Shown: positions 17,336-26,854, counted from the first letter of the stretch. The stretch is DNA of 64,000 nt from Enterococcus gallinarum NBRC 100675 (GCF_001544275.1 NZ_BCQE01000016.1:1-64000); one strand, 5' to 3'. Numbers and translations are program-made. The notes: generated by a model from the sequence alone, not told the origin.

Positions 17336-17791
17336 CGCAAGCGCATGTGTTCAGGCACCCGGGCCTGAAGAATCGGCTCGTTTTTCGGAAGTACTAACTT
17401 GTTTGATTCTCAGTTCCCAAAGAAGTGAATGTTCAAGCGACTCTAATCGTATATCAGTCATTCGGCTAGTATAACCTAAACCATAACCTGCCAATTGCCA
17501 AGGGTAAAATGCACGCTGCGCGCCCTTGGCAACCGTCAGAACATGGTTTCGAGACGGTTATGCCGAACGACCGATATACGAAAAGGGACGTTAAAAAGCA
17601 TTCCACTTTGATCTTTGAAAACTGAAAACCAAAATCAAACAAGCAGGGCTTTGTCTAAAAACGAGCCGAATCAAGACCTTGGGGATTGCACCCCCAAAAC
17701 CCCTGCGCCCCCGACGCAATGCCGAAAAGGTTGGGGGAAAGGCTCAAATCCCAAAGAAAACAAAAAAATTTATTTTTAGGAGGAATCAACT
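17336..17791. other. Structured non-coding block, possible transfer origin
   Basis: More G+C-rich than its surroundings and without a credible gene. Nested inverted repeats: 17450-17466 with 17562-17578 (15 of 17 paired positions), GCCAAGGG 17497-17504 with CCCTTGGC 17523-17530, AACCGTC 17531-17537 with GACGGTT 17553-17559, and hairpins near 17335-17372 (TGCGC-aa-GCGCA, TCAGGC...GCCTGA). C-rich strings follow to 17760. It precedes pheromone-plasmid-like genes, so an oriT or replication-related site is plausible but unproven. Confidence 0.5.
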
Positions 17792-18142
17792 ATGATCACA
17801 CAAACAAAAAACACACCATATCAAGTCGGAGACATCTTTTATAGCTCTTGGGGCTATGAACAAACCAATGTTACTTTTTGGCAGATTGTGAAATTAACAG
17901 AAAAAACCGCTTGGTTTCGACCAGTAAAAAAGCAGATCGTCAAAACATATACTTCTATGAGTGGTGAAACAATTCCAGTACCAAATGAATTTATCGAATA
18001 TCCGCTCGCAAGAACAAAAGATAGCATTATTAGAAAACGAATCAATTCAGCGCTATATCCTAATGAGTTATATGGTAATCGCAGTTGGGACACTTTCTAT
18101 CGCTATAATGGTCAACCAGTATATGAAAGTAGCTACTATTAA
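17792..18142 (+). CDS. Pheromone-plasmid-type hypothetical protein
   Basis: 116 residues, AGGAGGAATCAACT ribosome site. Soluble, beta-rich, with YQVGDIFYSSWGYEQTN and IVKLTEKTAWFRPVKKQI, a pattern of small basic proteins common in enterococcal plasmids and integrated plasmid remnants. Molecular function is unknown. First gene of a four-gene run reading into the ISLre2 fragment. Confidence 0.6.
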   Translation: MITQTKNTPYQVGDIFYSSWGYEQTNVTFWQIVKLTEKTAWFRPVKKQIVKTYTSMSGETIPVPNEFIEYPLARTKDSIIRKRINSALYPNELYGNRSWDTFYRYNGQPVYESSYY

Positions 18143-18199
18143 GGGGCGTAAGCCCCTTAACCGAAAGGGAAAATGATCTATGAATAAGAGAGAAAGCTA

Positions 18200-18508
18200 A
18201 TGTCAAAAACAAAACCTATTGTTGACTGTTATGATCGAAATACCCAGGAGTATTTAGGATCTTTTGTACAAACGAATGAAAATATCATTAATTATGTCGC
18301 GAGTATTCCACCTTACAAAAATATTTTGCTCGTTAATTTTGGAACAGATGACACAGTGCTTACTACGATCGGCAATTTTCTGGACTATGTGCCAGATCAA
18401 AAATGGTTAAAAACAATCTTGCCTCAACTGATTGAAAAACAAACTGGAAAACTACCGATCGAAAAAGTCAATATTTTTGATCGGTATGAAGATGTTATGA
18501 AGAAATGA
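18200..18508 (+). CDS. Hypothetical plasmid-type protein
   Basis: 102 residues; AGAGAGAAAGC lies just upstream of the ATG. Soluble, no motif recognised (FVQTNENIINYVASIPPYKN, KTILPQLIEKQTGK). It lies 57 bases after the previous gene and 9 before the next, apparently in one operon. Confidence 0.5.
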   Translation: MSKTKPIVDCYDRNTQEYLGSFVQTNENIINYVASIPPYKNILLVNFGTDDTVLTTIGNFLDYVPDQKWLKTILPQLIEKQTGKLPIEKVNIFDRYEDVMKK

Positions 18509-18517
18509 GGGAAAAAG

Positions 18518-18757
18518 ATGTATCAATTTTCAAATCGCGAGTGTTTTAATGGGAGATATTTGATTCCAGTCAATCAGTTCAATCAGCACCATCATTGGCC
18601 GCCAAGCCATGTAAAATGTGATTGTTCCGAGTTGGCAGAACACCAAATAAGAAGAAATCGAGGGAATTTCTATCCAACCTATATTTTGGAATATTCCAGC
18701 TGTAAAAATAAGTATCAATTAATACGAGGCACAAGGCAGTTTGAATGCCTTTCTTAG
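18518..18757 (+). CDS. Small Cys/His-rich hypothetical protein
   Basis: 79 residues. HHWPPSHVKCDCSELAEHQI, YSSCKNKYQ and a last FECLS give several Cys/His that might bind a metal. GAGGGAAAAAG precedes the ATG. Function unknown. Confidence 0.5.
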   Translation: MYQFSNRECFNGRYLIPVNQFNQHHHWPPSHVKCDCSELAEHQIRRNRGNFYPTYILEYSSCKNKYQLIRGTRQFECLS

Positions 18758-18785
18758 AAAAAAGTCTTTATCTAGAGGTGAAATG

Positions 18786-19312
18786 ATGGAATTGGAGGAG
18801 TATGTTGATCGTTATATTGAAATCATTAAAACAGGTGTGACTCGTCTATATCCTGAATGTGATTTGACGAGTCGGCGCTCCTTGAATCTTTTGCATAATG
18901 AGTATTTGCTTGCGGTACAAGAATATGATTGTTACGTAGCCAAGCACAAACATAAACCAGACTATCATGTGTTGATAGAGTATTTTGAAGAATGGAGAAT
19001 CAATCGTTCAGAGTTGTTTCAGGAAAACGAACGAGTGATCTCAGAACAAGATTTTCTTGAATACTATTTAAATGATGTAAAAAGTAGCAGGTTATTGAAA
19101 GCTAGTGAATACACAGAAGAAGATTATCGGTTTATTTTGAAGCGTGAAAGATACTTAGCAAGCCAAATGTTCAAAAATAATTGCCCTGGCATATATGGGT
19201 ATCAAGAGTTAAATATTCGTCAGTCGAAAAAAAGACAAGACTATTGTTTAAACGTATTAAAAAAACGATTTGAGATAGATTGTGCTGATTTTTATGTAGG
19301 AGTGTGCAGTTC
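18786..19312 (+). pseudogene. Plasmid-type gene truncated by ISLre2 DNA
   Basis: Starts at ATG (AGAGGTGAAATG upstream; MELEEYVDRYIEIIKTG). Helical, charged protein of about 175 residues that runs into transposase sequence at about 19313, so its own C-terminus is lost. The open frame continues to 19397 only by chance. Confidence 0.55.
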
Positions 19313-20220
19313 TTGTTTGGCGTGCTTACGTATACAAGAAAATCGGTTGAAAGAAACGGACACATTATTTACCCGATTGATAATTTGCTTGGTTTAGAGA
19401 GATATGATCGCTATTCCTTACGAACAAAATACGCCTTGGCAGAGTTAAGTATGGTAACTTCTTACCGGAAGGCGTCAGAATTGATTGAGGTGGTTGGTAA
19501 TGTTCAAGCCTCAAAAGATACCGTCATGAAAGTTGTTCATGAATACGAGACAAAATACAAAGAACATGAAGCATATCTAGAAGAATATGGCACAGAAGGA
19601 AAGTGTAAAGTGGACTATCTTTATATCGAAGGTGATGGTGTGTTTGTAGGTGGCAAAGATGGAACAAACAAAGAATTGGCACATTTTATCGTTCACGAAG
19701 GAATAGAGACAAACGGTCAACGGAAAATGACTAAAAACCTCAAACAATTTGTCGGTTTAGGTCATCAGAAAACATTGAATCATGTAGAAAATTATTTGTA
19801 TCGTACCTATGATATGAAAAACACCGTTATTGTGACCAATTCAGACGGTGGAAAAGGGTATAGCCAAAAAACGTTTAAAAGTCTTTTGCCAGTAGTAAAA
19901 AGACATGAACACTTTTTAGATCGTTATCACATCTCATTGAAATTAGAGCAACGTGTCTTTGTACCAGAATTAATTCCTGTTTTTCAGAATGCAATCAATA
20001 ATTATTCTACTATAGATTTGCAATGTGCCTTAGATACACTAGAATCGCATATAGAAACCAAAGAACAAGAAACTCATGTCAAAAAGTTAAGAGCGTATTT
20101 GCGGCGAAATTGGAAAATTATCAAGCCGTATCACTTGCGCGAGTTATCAGGTGAAAAACAAGGAATCGGTATTATGGAGAGTCTACACCGAATCTTGACC
20201 TTCCGGATGAAACGCACGAG
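19313..20220 (+). mobile_element. ISLre2-family transposase fragment
   Basis: About 300 residues of the transposase: KASELIEVVGNVQASKDTVM, DYLYIEGDGVFVGG, ELAHFIVHEG, VIVTNSDGGKGY, HEHFLDRYHISLKL, GEKQGIGIMESLHRI. The conserved acidic residues of the DDE-like core (YIEGDG, NSDGG) remain. Both the N-terminal 100 or so residues and the last part after FRMKR are missing, so it cannot move by itself. It forms the left edge of the prophage segment. Confidence 0.8.
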
Positions 20221-20221
20221 T

Positions 20222-20614
20222 TTAAAAAATGAGTTTTGCTATGAATTTAGTAATTGTTGCTGGCGTTAGCGGAATGCCTTCATCCTTAAGAGTTGATTTC
20301 AATTTCTTTATGAATGTCGGGTCATTTAAAGTTTCTAGATATTGATATCCATTTGTGGAAAGACCGTTAAATAAGTAGATGGTACCCTCCATCTTAGTTT
20401 TACGTTTAATGGCTTTGACTAGTCCATCATCAGTTAAGTTATCAAGAACTTCAAAAGTCGCTCGAACGAGTAAATCACTACTAACACCCTTCTTTAGTTT
20501 ATTCTTGATGAGTGGCTCATCATTTATCAGTTTCATGAAATCTTGTGTTTGTTCTGGATGTTTTTCTGCAATAACTTTTAGGCAAGTTTTATAAAGCTCG
20601 AAATAATCAATCAT
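20222..20614 (-). CDS. Phage protein, winged-helix DUF2513-like
   Basis: 130 residues. The C-terminal half (FNGLSTNGYQYLETLNDP, STLKDEGIPLTPATITKFIA) resembles the L-GHEFLD-I-DD...LKEKG pattern of DUF2513 phage proteins found near repressor regions. It is divergent to 20683, as expected around a lysogeny switch. The 3' end touches the ISLre2 fragment and may be altered. Confidence 0.5.
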   Translation of the reverse strand: MIDYFELYKTCLKVIAEKHPEQTQDFMKLINDEPLIKNKLKKGVSSDLLVRATFEVLDNLTDDGLVKAIKRKTKMEGTIYLFNGLSTNGYQYLETLNDPTFIKKLKSTLKDEGIPLTPATITKFIAKLIF

Positions 20615-20682
20615 AAATTTAACCTCGCTTTCAAAATGATTTTATCAAGAGGTGAGGAACAAAACAACTATCATAGGAGGGG

Positions 20683-20991
20683 GTGAACGACTTGTCGATT
20701 TTGCAAATTAATGAAATAGATCTAAGCCCGAAGTTGCAAGGAGTAGTTAAAAAATTAGCAGCTGAGGAAGGAAGAAAACAAGCAGAAGCATCTATTGAGG
20801 CATTAAAAGAAAAACTATCGATGCCTCGTTATATGAATTTTACGCAAGCTGCTAAATACATGAATACTAGTTACAACACCTTAAAGTATGTATTTATTAA
20901 AAAGAAAGGCTTACCGGTAGTAATTATTGAAGGTTATGAACGAATTTGGCAATCAGATGCTGATGAGTTTCTTGAAAAATACAAAAAATAA
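20683..20991 (+). CDS. Helix-turn-helix phage DNA-binding protein (excisionase-like)
   Basis: 102 residues from GTG after AGGAGGG. N-terminal coiled part (AAEEGRKQAEASIEALKEKL), then a MerR/excisionase-like HTH: MNFTQAAKYMNTSYNTLKYV and W-QSDADEFLEKYKK. Likely a phage regulator or excisionase relative at the start of the early operon. Confidence 0.6.
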   Translation: MNDLSILQINEIDLSPKLQGVVKKLAAEEGRKQAEASIEALKEKLSMPRYMNFTQAAKYMNTSYNTLKYVFIKKKGLPVVIIEGYERIWQSDADEFLEKYKK

Positions 20992-21029
20992 TTATCCTAG
21001 CGTGGGGCAAGGATTAGGAGGGGAATTGA

Positions 21030-21200
21030 TTGTCTTACACACTAAATCAAGAGTTACTTATTCGTAACCTTGTCAAAGAAAAAGTTAGAGACATTCATCA
21101 ACTCTTGCACGATAAGAAAAGCGTGTTAAGTGATAGATAGCTTGAAATTGCTAGAAGAGAGCTTATCAGTATCAAGAGCTACTTTATCAAAACCGATTGA
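21030..21200 (+). pseudogene. Small phage protein with in-frame stop
   Basis: TTG after AGGAGGGG reads MSYTLNQELLIRNLVKEKVR and on, TAG at 21138, then LEIARRELISIKSYFIKTD to a TGA. Reads as one 56-residue helical protein interrupted by a nonsense codon. Confidence 0.45.
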
Positions 21201-21228
21201 ATCAGCAAATGGAAATGAGGTGAGGAGA

Positions 21229-21414
21229 ATGAAAAAAATGGAACTCGAAGTAAATGCCGTAGTAGAAACATTTGAGCAAGCAAAAGAACTCCTAGCCGAC
21301 CTAGAAGTTCTATGTGAAAAATATGATATTGCCTTTAGCATCAATAAGAATAACTACTTGGTTACTTTAGCAGGTTTATCAACAGACGAAACTGTATCAA
21401 AAACAGTCTTGTAA
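21229..21414 (+). CDS. Small hypothetical phage protein
   Basis: 61 residues from ATG after GTGAGGAGA (MKKMELEVNAVVETFEQAKE). One helix pair and a short beta end. The last 61 bases overlap the end of a gene on the other strand. Confidence 0.5.
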   Translation: MKKMELEVNAVVETFEQAKELLADLEVLCEKYDIAFSINKNNYLVTLAGLSTDETVSKTVL

Positions 21415-21545
21415 TAGCATCTAACATGTTCAATGTCGATTTGTGAGTGGCTTGCTTTGACATCAATACGTCTATTTAAGTGTTCAATATACGCTTTGGT
21501 CAGTTCCAGAGAAATCTCCTTATCAGTCATACTCATATTTTTCAC
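21354..21545 (-). CDS. Small hypothetical phage protein (opposite strand)
   Basis: 63 residues (MSMTDKEISLELTKAYIEHL, YYKTVFDTV) with GGGGGG-TGAAAAAT upstream. Resembles short phage early proteins; convergent with 21229. Confidence 0.45.
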   Translation of the reverse strand: MKNMSMTDKEISLELTKAYIEHLNRRIDVKASHSQIDIEHVRCYYKTVFDTVSSVDKPAKVTK

Positions 21546-21602
21546 CCCCCTATAAGATATTTCAGTCTGTCACCCTGATAAGGAAATTATACGACAAAAT
21601 AG

Positions 21603-21878
21603 CTATGAATTTTGGAAATAGTTATTTTCTAAAATCTCATATCCATCGGGCAAAACACTTATGAAGAGACAATAAAATCTACCATTCGGCAAATAACCAA
21701 CTTCACTATCGATAAGTTTTTTTGCAGTTAAGAACAATAAAGCGTTCTCAATTTCTTCGCGAGAATAGGAAAATAAATATGGATGCTGGAAGAAAGTGTC
21801 AGCTTTTGGATGATCTCTAGGAGCAAAAGATTCAGCAACCGCAAGAACATCATAAGCAATTACAGGAATTTGTTTCAT
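21603..21878 (-). CDS. Hypothetical phage protein
   Basis: 91 residues, GGAGGTGATTCT ribosome site. Soluble, possibly winged-helix-like (YSREEIENALLFLTAKKLI, GYLPNGRFYCLF). Function unknown. Confidence 0.55.
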   Translation of the reverse strand: MKQIPVIAYDVLAVAESFAPRDHPKADTFFQHPYLFSYSREEIENALLFLTAKKLIDSEVGYLPNGRFYCLFISVLPDGYEILENNYFQNS

Positions 21879-21955
21879 AGAATCACCTCCCCATTAATTA
21901 TAATAAGTTAATTTTGGGACGTAAATATTAAAAACTAATAGATGGAGGAGAGTAA

Positions 21956-22105
21956 ATGTCAAAAGAAAAACTAGATTTTATCACAACGGTATTTCCACAT
22001 GCTGAAAAGATAATTCAGTATGCGACAGAAGATAACTTAGAAAAGTTATTTGAACAAGCGCAACAAAAAGTAAACTACGAGTTGACGGAGGCGCAGTTTG
22101 AATGA
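21956..22105 (+). CDS. Small phage early protein
   Basis: 49 residues (MSKEKLDFITTVFPHAEKII, EDNLEKLFEQAQQKV), ribosome site GGAGGAGAG. Short helical protein at the head of the phage replication operon; its stop overlaps the next start (AATGA). Confidence 0.5.
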   Translation: MSKEKLDFITTVFPHAEKIIQYATEDNLEKLFEQAQQKVNYELTEAQFE

Positions 22106-22319
22106 AAAAAATCTACTGGGTACGGCGGACCGCATTTATCTTAACGATTTTTGCGTTAGCGCACTAATCACAGGACAAGTACCAATGTGGGTTAGAATCG
22201 GCTATCCAACAGCTGCCATGTGGTTGATGATGATTTATGATGAGGCATTATTTGAACTGAGAGAACAAAAAGAGCCTACACCGTTTTCCGCCAGTGTAAG
22301 CTCAAAAAATGAAAAATGA
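22102..22319 (+). pseudogene. Small phage membrane protein, frameshifted
   Basis: ATG overlaps the previous stop and reads MKKIYWVRRTAFILTIFALA, then stops at 22165; the neighbouring frame continues LITGQVPMWVRIGYPTAAMW, MMIYDEALFELREQKE. Together these make a typical one- or two-helix protein broken by one base. Confidence 0.5.
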
Positions 22320-22363
22320 AAAAGGTAAAAAAATTATAGCACAGCTAGGAGGAAAAAAACAAA

Positions 22364-22770
22364 ATGGCTAAAAATATTAATGTTCCTTTGAGCGGGATCA
22401 GCGATGGAAGGTTACAAGAACGATTTGATTTTGAATTGGCTCAGGTAATCAATAACATTCATGATCCTAACACAGACCCAACAAAAAAAGAAAAATTACT
22501 ATTGATTTAACGATTATTCCTGATGAATATCGAGAAGATATTCTCATTGATTATCAGGTGAAATCTAAGCTAGTCTCTAGAGATTCGCTGACATCGAAAG
22601 TCATCATCGGTCAAGACGAAAAAGGAAAACCTCTTGCGAATGAGTTGAAAAGCGGACAAAGAGGGCAAATGTATTTTGACCCCGAAGATTCCGAATTGAA
22701 AGATGATAAAGGAACTCCTGTTTCAGAAATTGAAGAAACAGATAAAATTAAAAAATTTAAAACCAATTAG
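22364..22770 (+). pseudogene. Phage replication-terminator-like protein, frameshifted
   Basis: MAKNINVPLSGISDGRLQER, INNIHDPNTDPTKKEKL then one A is missing near 22497 and coding resumes as TIDLTIIPDEYREDI, SKLVSRDSLTSKVIIGQDEK, ELKSGQRGQMYFDPED. The pattern matches the roughly 130-residue protein often called replication terminator protein in Firmicutes siphophages. Role not proven in the family. Confidence 0.6.
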
Positions 22771-22776
22771 GAGTGA

Positions 22777-23526
22777 ATGAAAATGACAGAACAGTTAAGA
22801 GATGCGTTGGAATATGCAGTGGAATTACGTGAAGGGCAAAAAGTAGTTTATGAGCAAGATCAAAAAGTATTCTATGATACGACAAAAGCTCGTTTAACTG
22901 AACTTGATCCAATCAAACGTGCAGAAACGCTGACAGTTAATTCGTTATCAGGGCTTGTAGGGTATTTAAAATCGAACATTCGTACTCTTGAAAGTGATAC
23001 GAAGCTACTTGTTCACGTAGAAAGTCCAACAAAGGTAGTTGTCTATTCTTCACTCGATACAGACCGCAAGCGTGAAAGTGTGATTCAAACAAATGCATTA
23101 TTAGATGTTTTTCCATATGGACGTTTTATGAACTCAGAAGATTTTATTATCAATGTTCAATCACTTATTCAGCGTGATCTTGATGCAGAAGCAATTCTGG
23201 CTTGTGCGAGCTCGATTCGGATTGAAGGCGGTGGCGATTTGGTTGATAACGGAATCTCTCAAACCGTTACAGTCAAAGAAGGAGCTGCGACTTTAATAAA
23301 AGCAGAAGTACCTAGTCCTGCTGAATTACGTCCGTATCGCACCTTTTTAGAAGTCGAACAGCCTTCAAGTCCTTTTGTATTTCGAATTGATAAAATCGGC
23401 AACTGTGCCTTGTTTGAAGCAGATGGTGGTATCTGGAAACACACGGCAATGGAGAATATTCACGAATTTTTGAATAGTGAATTAGATGAATTACTTAAAG
23501 AAGAAGTAGTAACCATTATTGCGTAA
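22777..23526 (+). CDS. DUF2303-like phage protein
   Basis: 249 residues, AGGAGTGA site. Region HVESPTKVVVYSSLDTDRKR, FMNSEDFIINVQSLI, GISQTVTVKEGA, LRPYRTFLEVEQPSSPFVFR and ALFEADGGIWK follows the DUF2303 pattern. Members sit in phage recombination/replication operons; activity is unknown. Intact and in line with the Gam, ATPase and DUF669 genes downstream. Confidence 0.65.
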   Translation: MKMTEQLRDALEYAVELREGQKVVYEQDQKVFYDTTKARLTELDPIKRAETLTVNSLSGLVGYLKSNIRTLESDTKLLVHVESPTKVVVYSSLDTDRKRESVIQTNALLDVFPYGRFMNSEDFIINVQSLIQRDLDAEAILACASSIRIEGGGDLVDNGISQTVTVKEGAATLIKAEVPSPAELRPYRTFLEVEQPSSPFVFRIDKIGNCALFEADGGIWKHTAMENIHEFLNSELDELLKEEVVTIIA

Positions 23527-23547
23527 GAACTATTAAGGAAAAAAAGT

Positions 23548-23575
23548 GCTCACACCAGTTTCCGCTAGTGTGAGC
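23548..23575 (+). repeat. Short hairpin repeat
   Basis: GCTCACAC pairs perfectly with GTGTGAGC. A related sequence (CACCG-TTTTCCGCCAGTGTAAGC) is at 22279-22301 inside the end of the membrane gene relic. Confidence 0.5.
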
Positions 23576-23621
23576 CAAACAAAACTACAACAAAAAATCT
23601 ATACAAAGGAAGTATAACAAA

Positions 23622-23960
23622 ATGAACGAAAAAATTCAAAGATTAATTGAGGAACTAGCAGAAGAATGTCGCAAAGAAAAAGTTGGCTTGTCCTTAGCCG
23701 TGCTTGATGCTGAAGGAGAAATGGCATTAGCGCAAGCAGGTCCAGAATCACTTGTGTCAATCGCTACTCTTGAACAATATAACCATGTAAAAGAAGAATT
23801 AACCGAATTGGATTGCGACTGTCCGAAACACCGTATGTTAAAAGAATTATACGGCATCGAAATGGAAAATACTCCGAAAAAAACGCATACATTCGTGATA
23901 GACAACCCAAACGATGTGCTTGATATTATTTCACGTGCTTTGCGAGGTGAGTTTAAATGA
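23622..23960 (+). CDS. Hypothetical phage protein
   Basis: 112 residues, AAAGGAAG site. Acidic, soluble; CDCPKH holds three potential metal ligands. No family recognised. The ATG of the next small frame overlaps its stop. Confidence 0.55.
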   Translation: MNEKIQRLIEELAEECRKEKVGLSLAVLDAEGEMALAQAGPESLVSIATLEQYNHVKEELTELDCDCPKHRMLKELYGIEMENTPKKTHTFVIDNPNDVLDIISRALRGEFK

Positions 23961-24049
23961 TTGATTCATTTGAGAGTGCCTTAGATCAGTATTTGACTAC
24001 ACCTGGTTGGGGACAGCCGACTCCAAAAGAGGAGGGAGAATCTTGCTGA
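23957..24049 (+). CDS. 30-residue phage peptide
   Basis: ATGA overlap with the previous gene, MIDSFESALDQYLTTPGWGQ and a short tail; the next gene's TTG start overlaps its end. Translational coupling supports it, length does not. Confidence 0.35.
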   Translation: MIDSFESALDQYLTTPGWGQPTPKEEGESC

Positions 24050-24591
24050 ATGCTCTAGATGCTTATGAATTAAGAGAATTGGAAAGAACCACTTTTTCTG
24101 AAGAAACATTTCCATGGACGATTGATAGTCTAAAAAGTGCTAATTGGGCCTTACGTAAAATTGCTGTTCTGAAGAAAAAGAATGATGAGATCCATCAACT
24201 TGCGGAAAATGAGCGTGAACGTATTGCTGAATGGGAAAAGAAGGAAACATATACTAATCAAGAAAGTATTGCATTTTTTGAAAGTAAATTAGCAGATTAC
24301 TTGCACGAACTTCGAAAAAATGATCCAAAAGCGAAAATTAAAACACCGCATGGAACGGTGAGTACACGGAAACAACCGGACTCATGGGAATATCGAGAAG
24401 ATGTATTGGATACATTGAAAGAACTAGAGCTAACTGAATTTATCACGATCAAAGAATCAATTAATAAAGCAGAACTCAAAAAAGCAGTTCGAGTGTTAGA
24501 AGATGGCCGTGTCATTAGCCCTGATGGAGAACTGATTGAATCCATAAAAGTTATTGCGCAAGGTGAGAAAGTTATCGTGAAGGAGGCGTAA
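24043..24591 (+). CDS. Host-nuclease inhibitor, Gam family
   Basis: 182 residues from TTG after GAGGAGGG. Long N-terminal helix (ALRKIAVLKKKNDEIHQLAE) and ESIAFFESKLADYLHEL, KIKTPHGTVSTRKQPDSWEY, ELKKAVRVLEDGRVISPDGE match Mu Gam-like proteins in Firmicutes phages, which coat DNA ends and block RecBCD/AddAB-type nucleases. Next to a Sak4-like ATPase and DUF669, the usual recombination module. Confidence 0.8.
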   Translation: MLNALDAYELRELERTTFSEETFPWTIDSLKSANWALRKIAVLKKKNDEIHQLAENERERIAEWEKKETYTNQESIAFFESKLADYLHELRKNDPKAKIKTPHGTVSTRKQPDSWEYREDVLDTLKELELTEFITIKESINKAELKKAVRVLEDGRVISPDGELIESIKVIAQGEKVIVKEA

Positions 24592-24593
24592 AG

Positions 24594-25259
24594 ATGAAAT
24601 TCTATCCGAATGGCACGATTCCTGAACAAGCGAATATGTATTTTGTTTACGGTGATGGAGGTACAGGAAAAACATCTTTGACAAAGTAATTTAAAGGCAA
24701 TATGTGGATGATTACCTTTGATAAATCGACCAATCCCATTCGAGCAGACAAGGATACTTCTATAACTGTAATAGAAGAACAAGATGCACCTATCATTCAA
24801 AGATTGGTAGAAAAAGCGATTCGAAAGGTGATCAGTAGCACAGAATATGAAGTAATCATTTTAGATAATGTTACCGCATTACAAAACCTAGTATTAGAAA
24901 ATATCGATGGTGCATCAAGAGACGGACGACAGAACTATCAAAAATTGCAACTATGGTTCAGGCAGTTAGGAATGTTGCTAAAAGAAAGCAATAAAACGAT
25001 CTATGAGACAGCACATCAAGTAGACAATGGGGCTAGCGGGTTAGATGGTAAAGGGCGTTTTAGTCCTGACATGAATGAAAAGACATTCAATGCCTTTACC
25101 TATATGTTTGATTTAGTGGGTCGTATCTATATCGAGGGTGGAAAGCACTTGATCGATCTTGACCCTGAAAATGGTAATCACGCTAAAAATTGTATAGACG
25201 ACAGAAAACTTATCGAAGAGAATGAACTAATCAATAATCATCAAAAAGAAAGGATTTAA
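24594..25259 (+). pseudogene. Sak4-like phage recombination ATPase, nonsense-mutated
   Basis: Walker A GDGGTGKTSL is intact, then TAA at codon 32 (24687-24689), and the frame continues: WMITFDKSTNPIRADKDTS, EVIILDNVTALQNLVLENID (Walker B), GRQNYQKLQLWFRQLGMLL, IYETAHQVDNGASG. This RecA-fold ATPase family promotes annealing with a single-strand binding protein. AGGAGGCG precedes the ATG. The stop would give a 31-residue peptide. Confidence 0.75.
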
Positions 25260-25260
25260 A

Positions 25261-25878
25261 ATGACATTATTTGTAGTTGATTCACAAAATACATTAGGAA
25301 AATCAGTGAGAGAAGCAGGGAGTTACAATGTGACTATCCTTCATGATTCAGAATAAAAAAAGACAAAAGAAACGCAAAGTGATATGGCAGTATTTAATTA
25401 TGAAGTGATGGACGGTAAATATAAAGGCGGGAAAATCCTCTATGACAACATTGTCTGGGATAACAACGATATAGAACTGTCTGTTAAACGATTCAATACA
25501 ATTTTAGCTGCAGTAGGTATTCTTGATGGAACAAGGATTGAGAGTATCGAACAGCTTGTTAATGGATTAAAAGGGAAAACACTAAACATCACTGTAGATT
25601 GGAAACATAGTGAATACAATGATCGTTGGAACTTATCTGTTAAAGGGTATAACAAATTCGACCAAGAAGGAAGTAAACCCAATGGTGTGGAACGACCAAA
25701 TGGAAAGCAAATGAATCAGAATCGGCCAAATGAGATTAATCAGGCGACAAATCAAGTAACTCATAGTAACAGGATTCAAGAATCATTACCTGGTATCGAT
25801 CCGTTAGCTGATACCAGAAGCTTTGCGAATGGTGGTTTTAATGGTGCAACAGTTACAGATGATGATTTGCCATTTTAA
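25261..25878 (+). pseudogene. DUF669 single-strand-binding-like phage protein with in-frame stop
   Basis: MTLFVVDSQNTLGKSVREAG, then TAA at 25354, then in the same frame NYEVMDGKYKGGKILYDNIV, FNTILAAVGILDGTRIESIE, LKGKTLNITVDWK, SVKGYNKF and the acidic tail TDDDLPF typical of SSB-like proteins. An internal ATG at 25384 could still make a 164-residue product lacking the first strand. Confidence 0.7.
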
Positions 25879-25927
25879 TGTAGTGAGGGAGTTTATCTCC
25901 CTCTGATTAGGAGGAGTCGTTTAAAGA

Positions 25928-26854
25928 ATGGCTATATATAGACAACTCCATACTACGTTTTGGAAAGACAAGCGAGTGGGCGAATGGAGTAGAGAACAAA
26001 AATTATTTTTCATGTATTTACTAACCAATGATTACACTACCCAGTGTGGCGTGTATGAATTTAACCGAAGATACGCGAAATTTGAACTAGATATGACTGC
26101 CGAAGAAATAAAAACAAATATTGACTTCCTCGTCAGCGAAGGCCGGATTGCCTTTAATGAAAAGTCGGAAGAGTTGATGATCGTCAACTGGCTCAAATAC
26201 AACAGCGCCAGATCTCCTAAAGTGGCGGCAGTGATTGACAAGGAATTGAAGGAGATAAAGACACTTGAATTTGCGGAAACAGTCATCATGAAGTGTCAAG
26301 AGTATGGATATCCTATCACAACAGAAAAACCAAAAGAAAATACCGTATCGATAGGGTATGGATACGTTATTGATACGATATCGCAACCAACACAACACAT
26401 AACCAACACAGAACCATCACCATCATCAGCACAGAGTGCGCATGGCGCGCGTGAGGATACTGTGGCTGTGGTTGGTCCAAACCCGTATCAGCTTTACCAA
26501 GAAGTGTTTGGTGTGCTAAACAGTGTAGCGGCTGAGGAAATCAAATACTGGGTGCAAGACCTTGGTAAAGAAATGGTTTGCGAGGCAATGAAGCGTGCAG
26601 CATTCAAGCAAAAATCATGCGGCTATGCGAAGGGGATTATGCAAAAGTGGGTAGCCAAGAATATCAAAACCATGGCACAGGTAAAAGCTGACGATGTGCG
26701 CCACGAAAACCAGAGTAGCTATACCAAACAAGCAATCCACACCGAACCAATCCCAGAATGGCTAGATGATCCAGAAGGATACAACGCCCGGAAAGAAGCG
26801 GAAATCATGGAACGATTACGAAAAGAAGCGGGGGACGATCCATTTGGAAATTGA
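25928..26854 (+). CDS. Phage replisome organiser with DnaD-like domain
   Basis: 308 residues, AGGAGG upstream. N-terminal winged-helix replication domain (YRQLHTTFWKDKRVGEWSRE, FFMYLLTNDYTTQCGVYEF), variable linker with SPSSAQSAHGAREDT, C-terminal DnaB2/DnaD-like helices (NPYQLYQEVFG, LGKEMVCEAMKRAAFK, KSCGYAKGIMQKW). Such proteins bind the phage origin and load the host helicase. Intact, unlike many neighbours. Confidence 0.8.
   Translation: MAIYRQLHTTFWKDKRVGEWSREQKLFFMYLLTNDYTTQCGVYEFNRRYAKFELDMTAEEIKTNIDFLVSEGRIAFNEKSEELMIVNWLKYNSARSPKVAAVIDKELKEIKTLEFAETVIMKCQEYGYPITTEKPKENTVSIGYGYVIDTISQPTQHITNTEPSPSSAQSAHGAREDTVAVVGPNPYQLYQEVFGVLNSVAAEEIKYWVQDLGKEMVCEAMKRAAFKQKSCGYAKGIMQKWVAKNIKTMAQVKADDVRHENQSSYTKQAIHTEPIPEWLDDPEGYNARKEAEIMERLRKEAGDDPFGN

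Noticed and set aside
17283-17474. 63-codon open frame
   Set aside because: It runs through a rho-independent terminator and several GC hairpins; no ribosome site; no family pattern.
18741-19397. Intact 218-residue gene
   Set aside because: The C-terminal 28 codons derive from ISLre2 sequence read in the wrong frame, so the gene is truncated.
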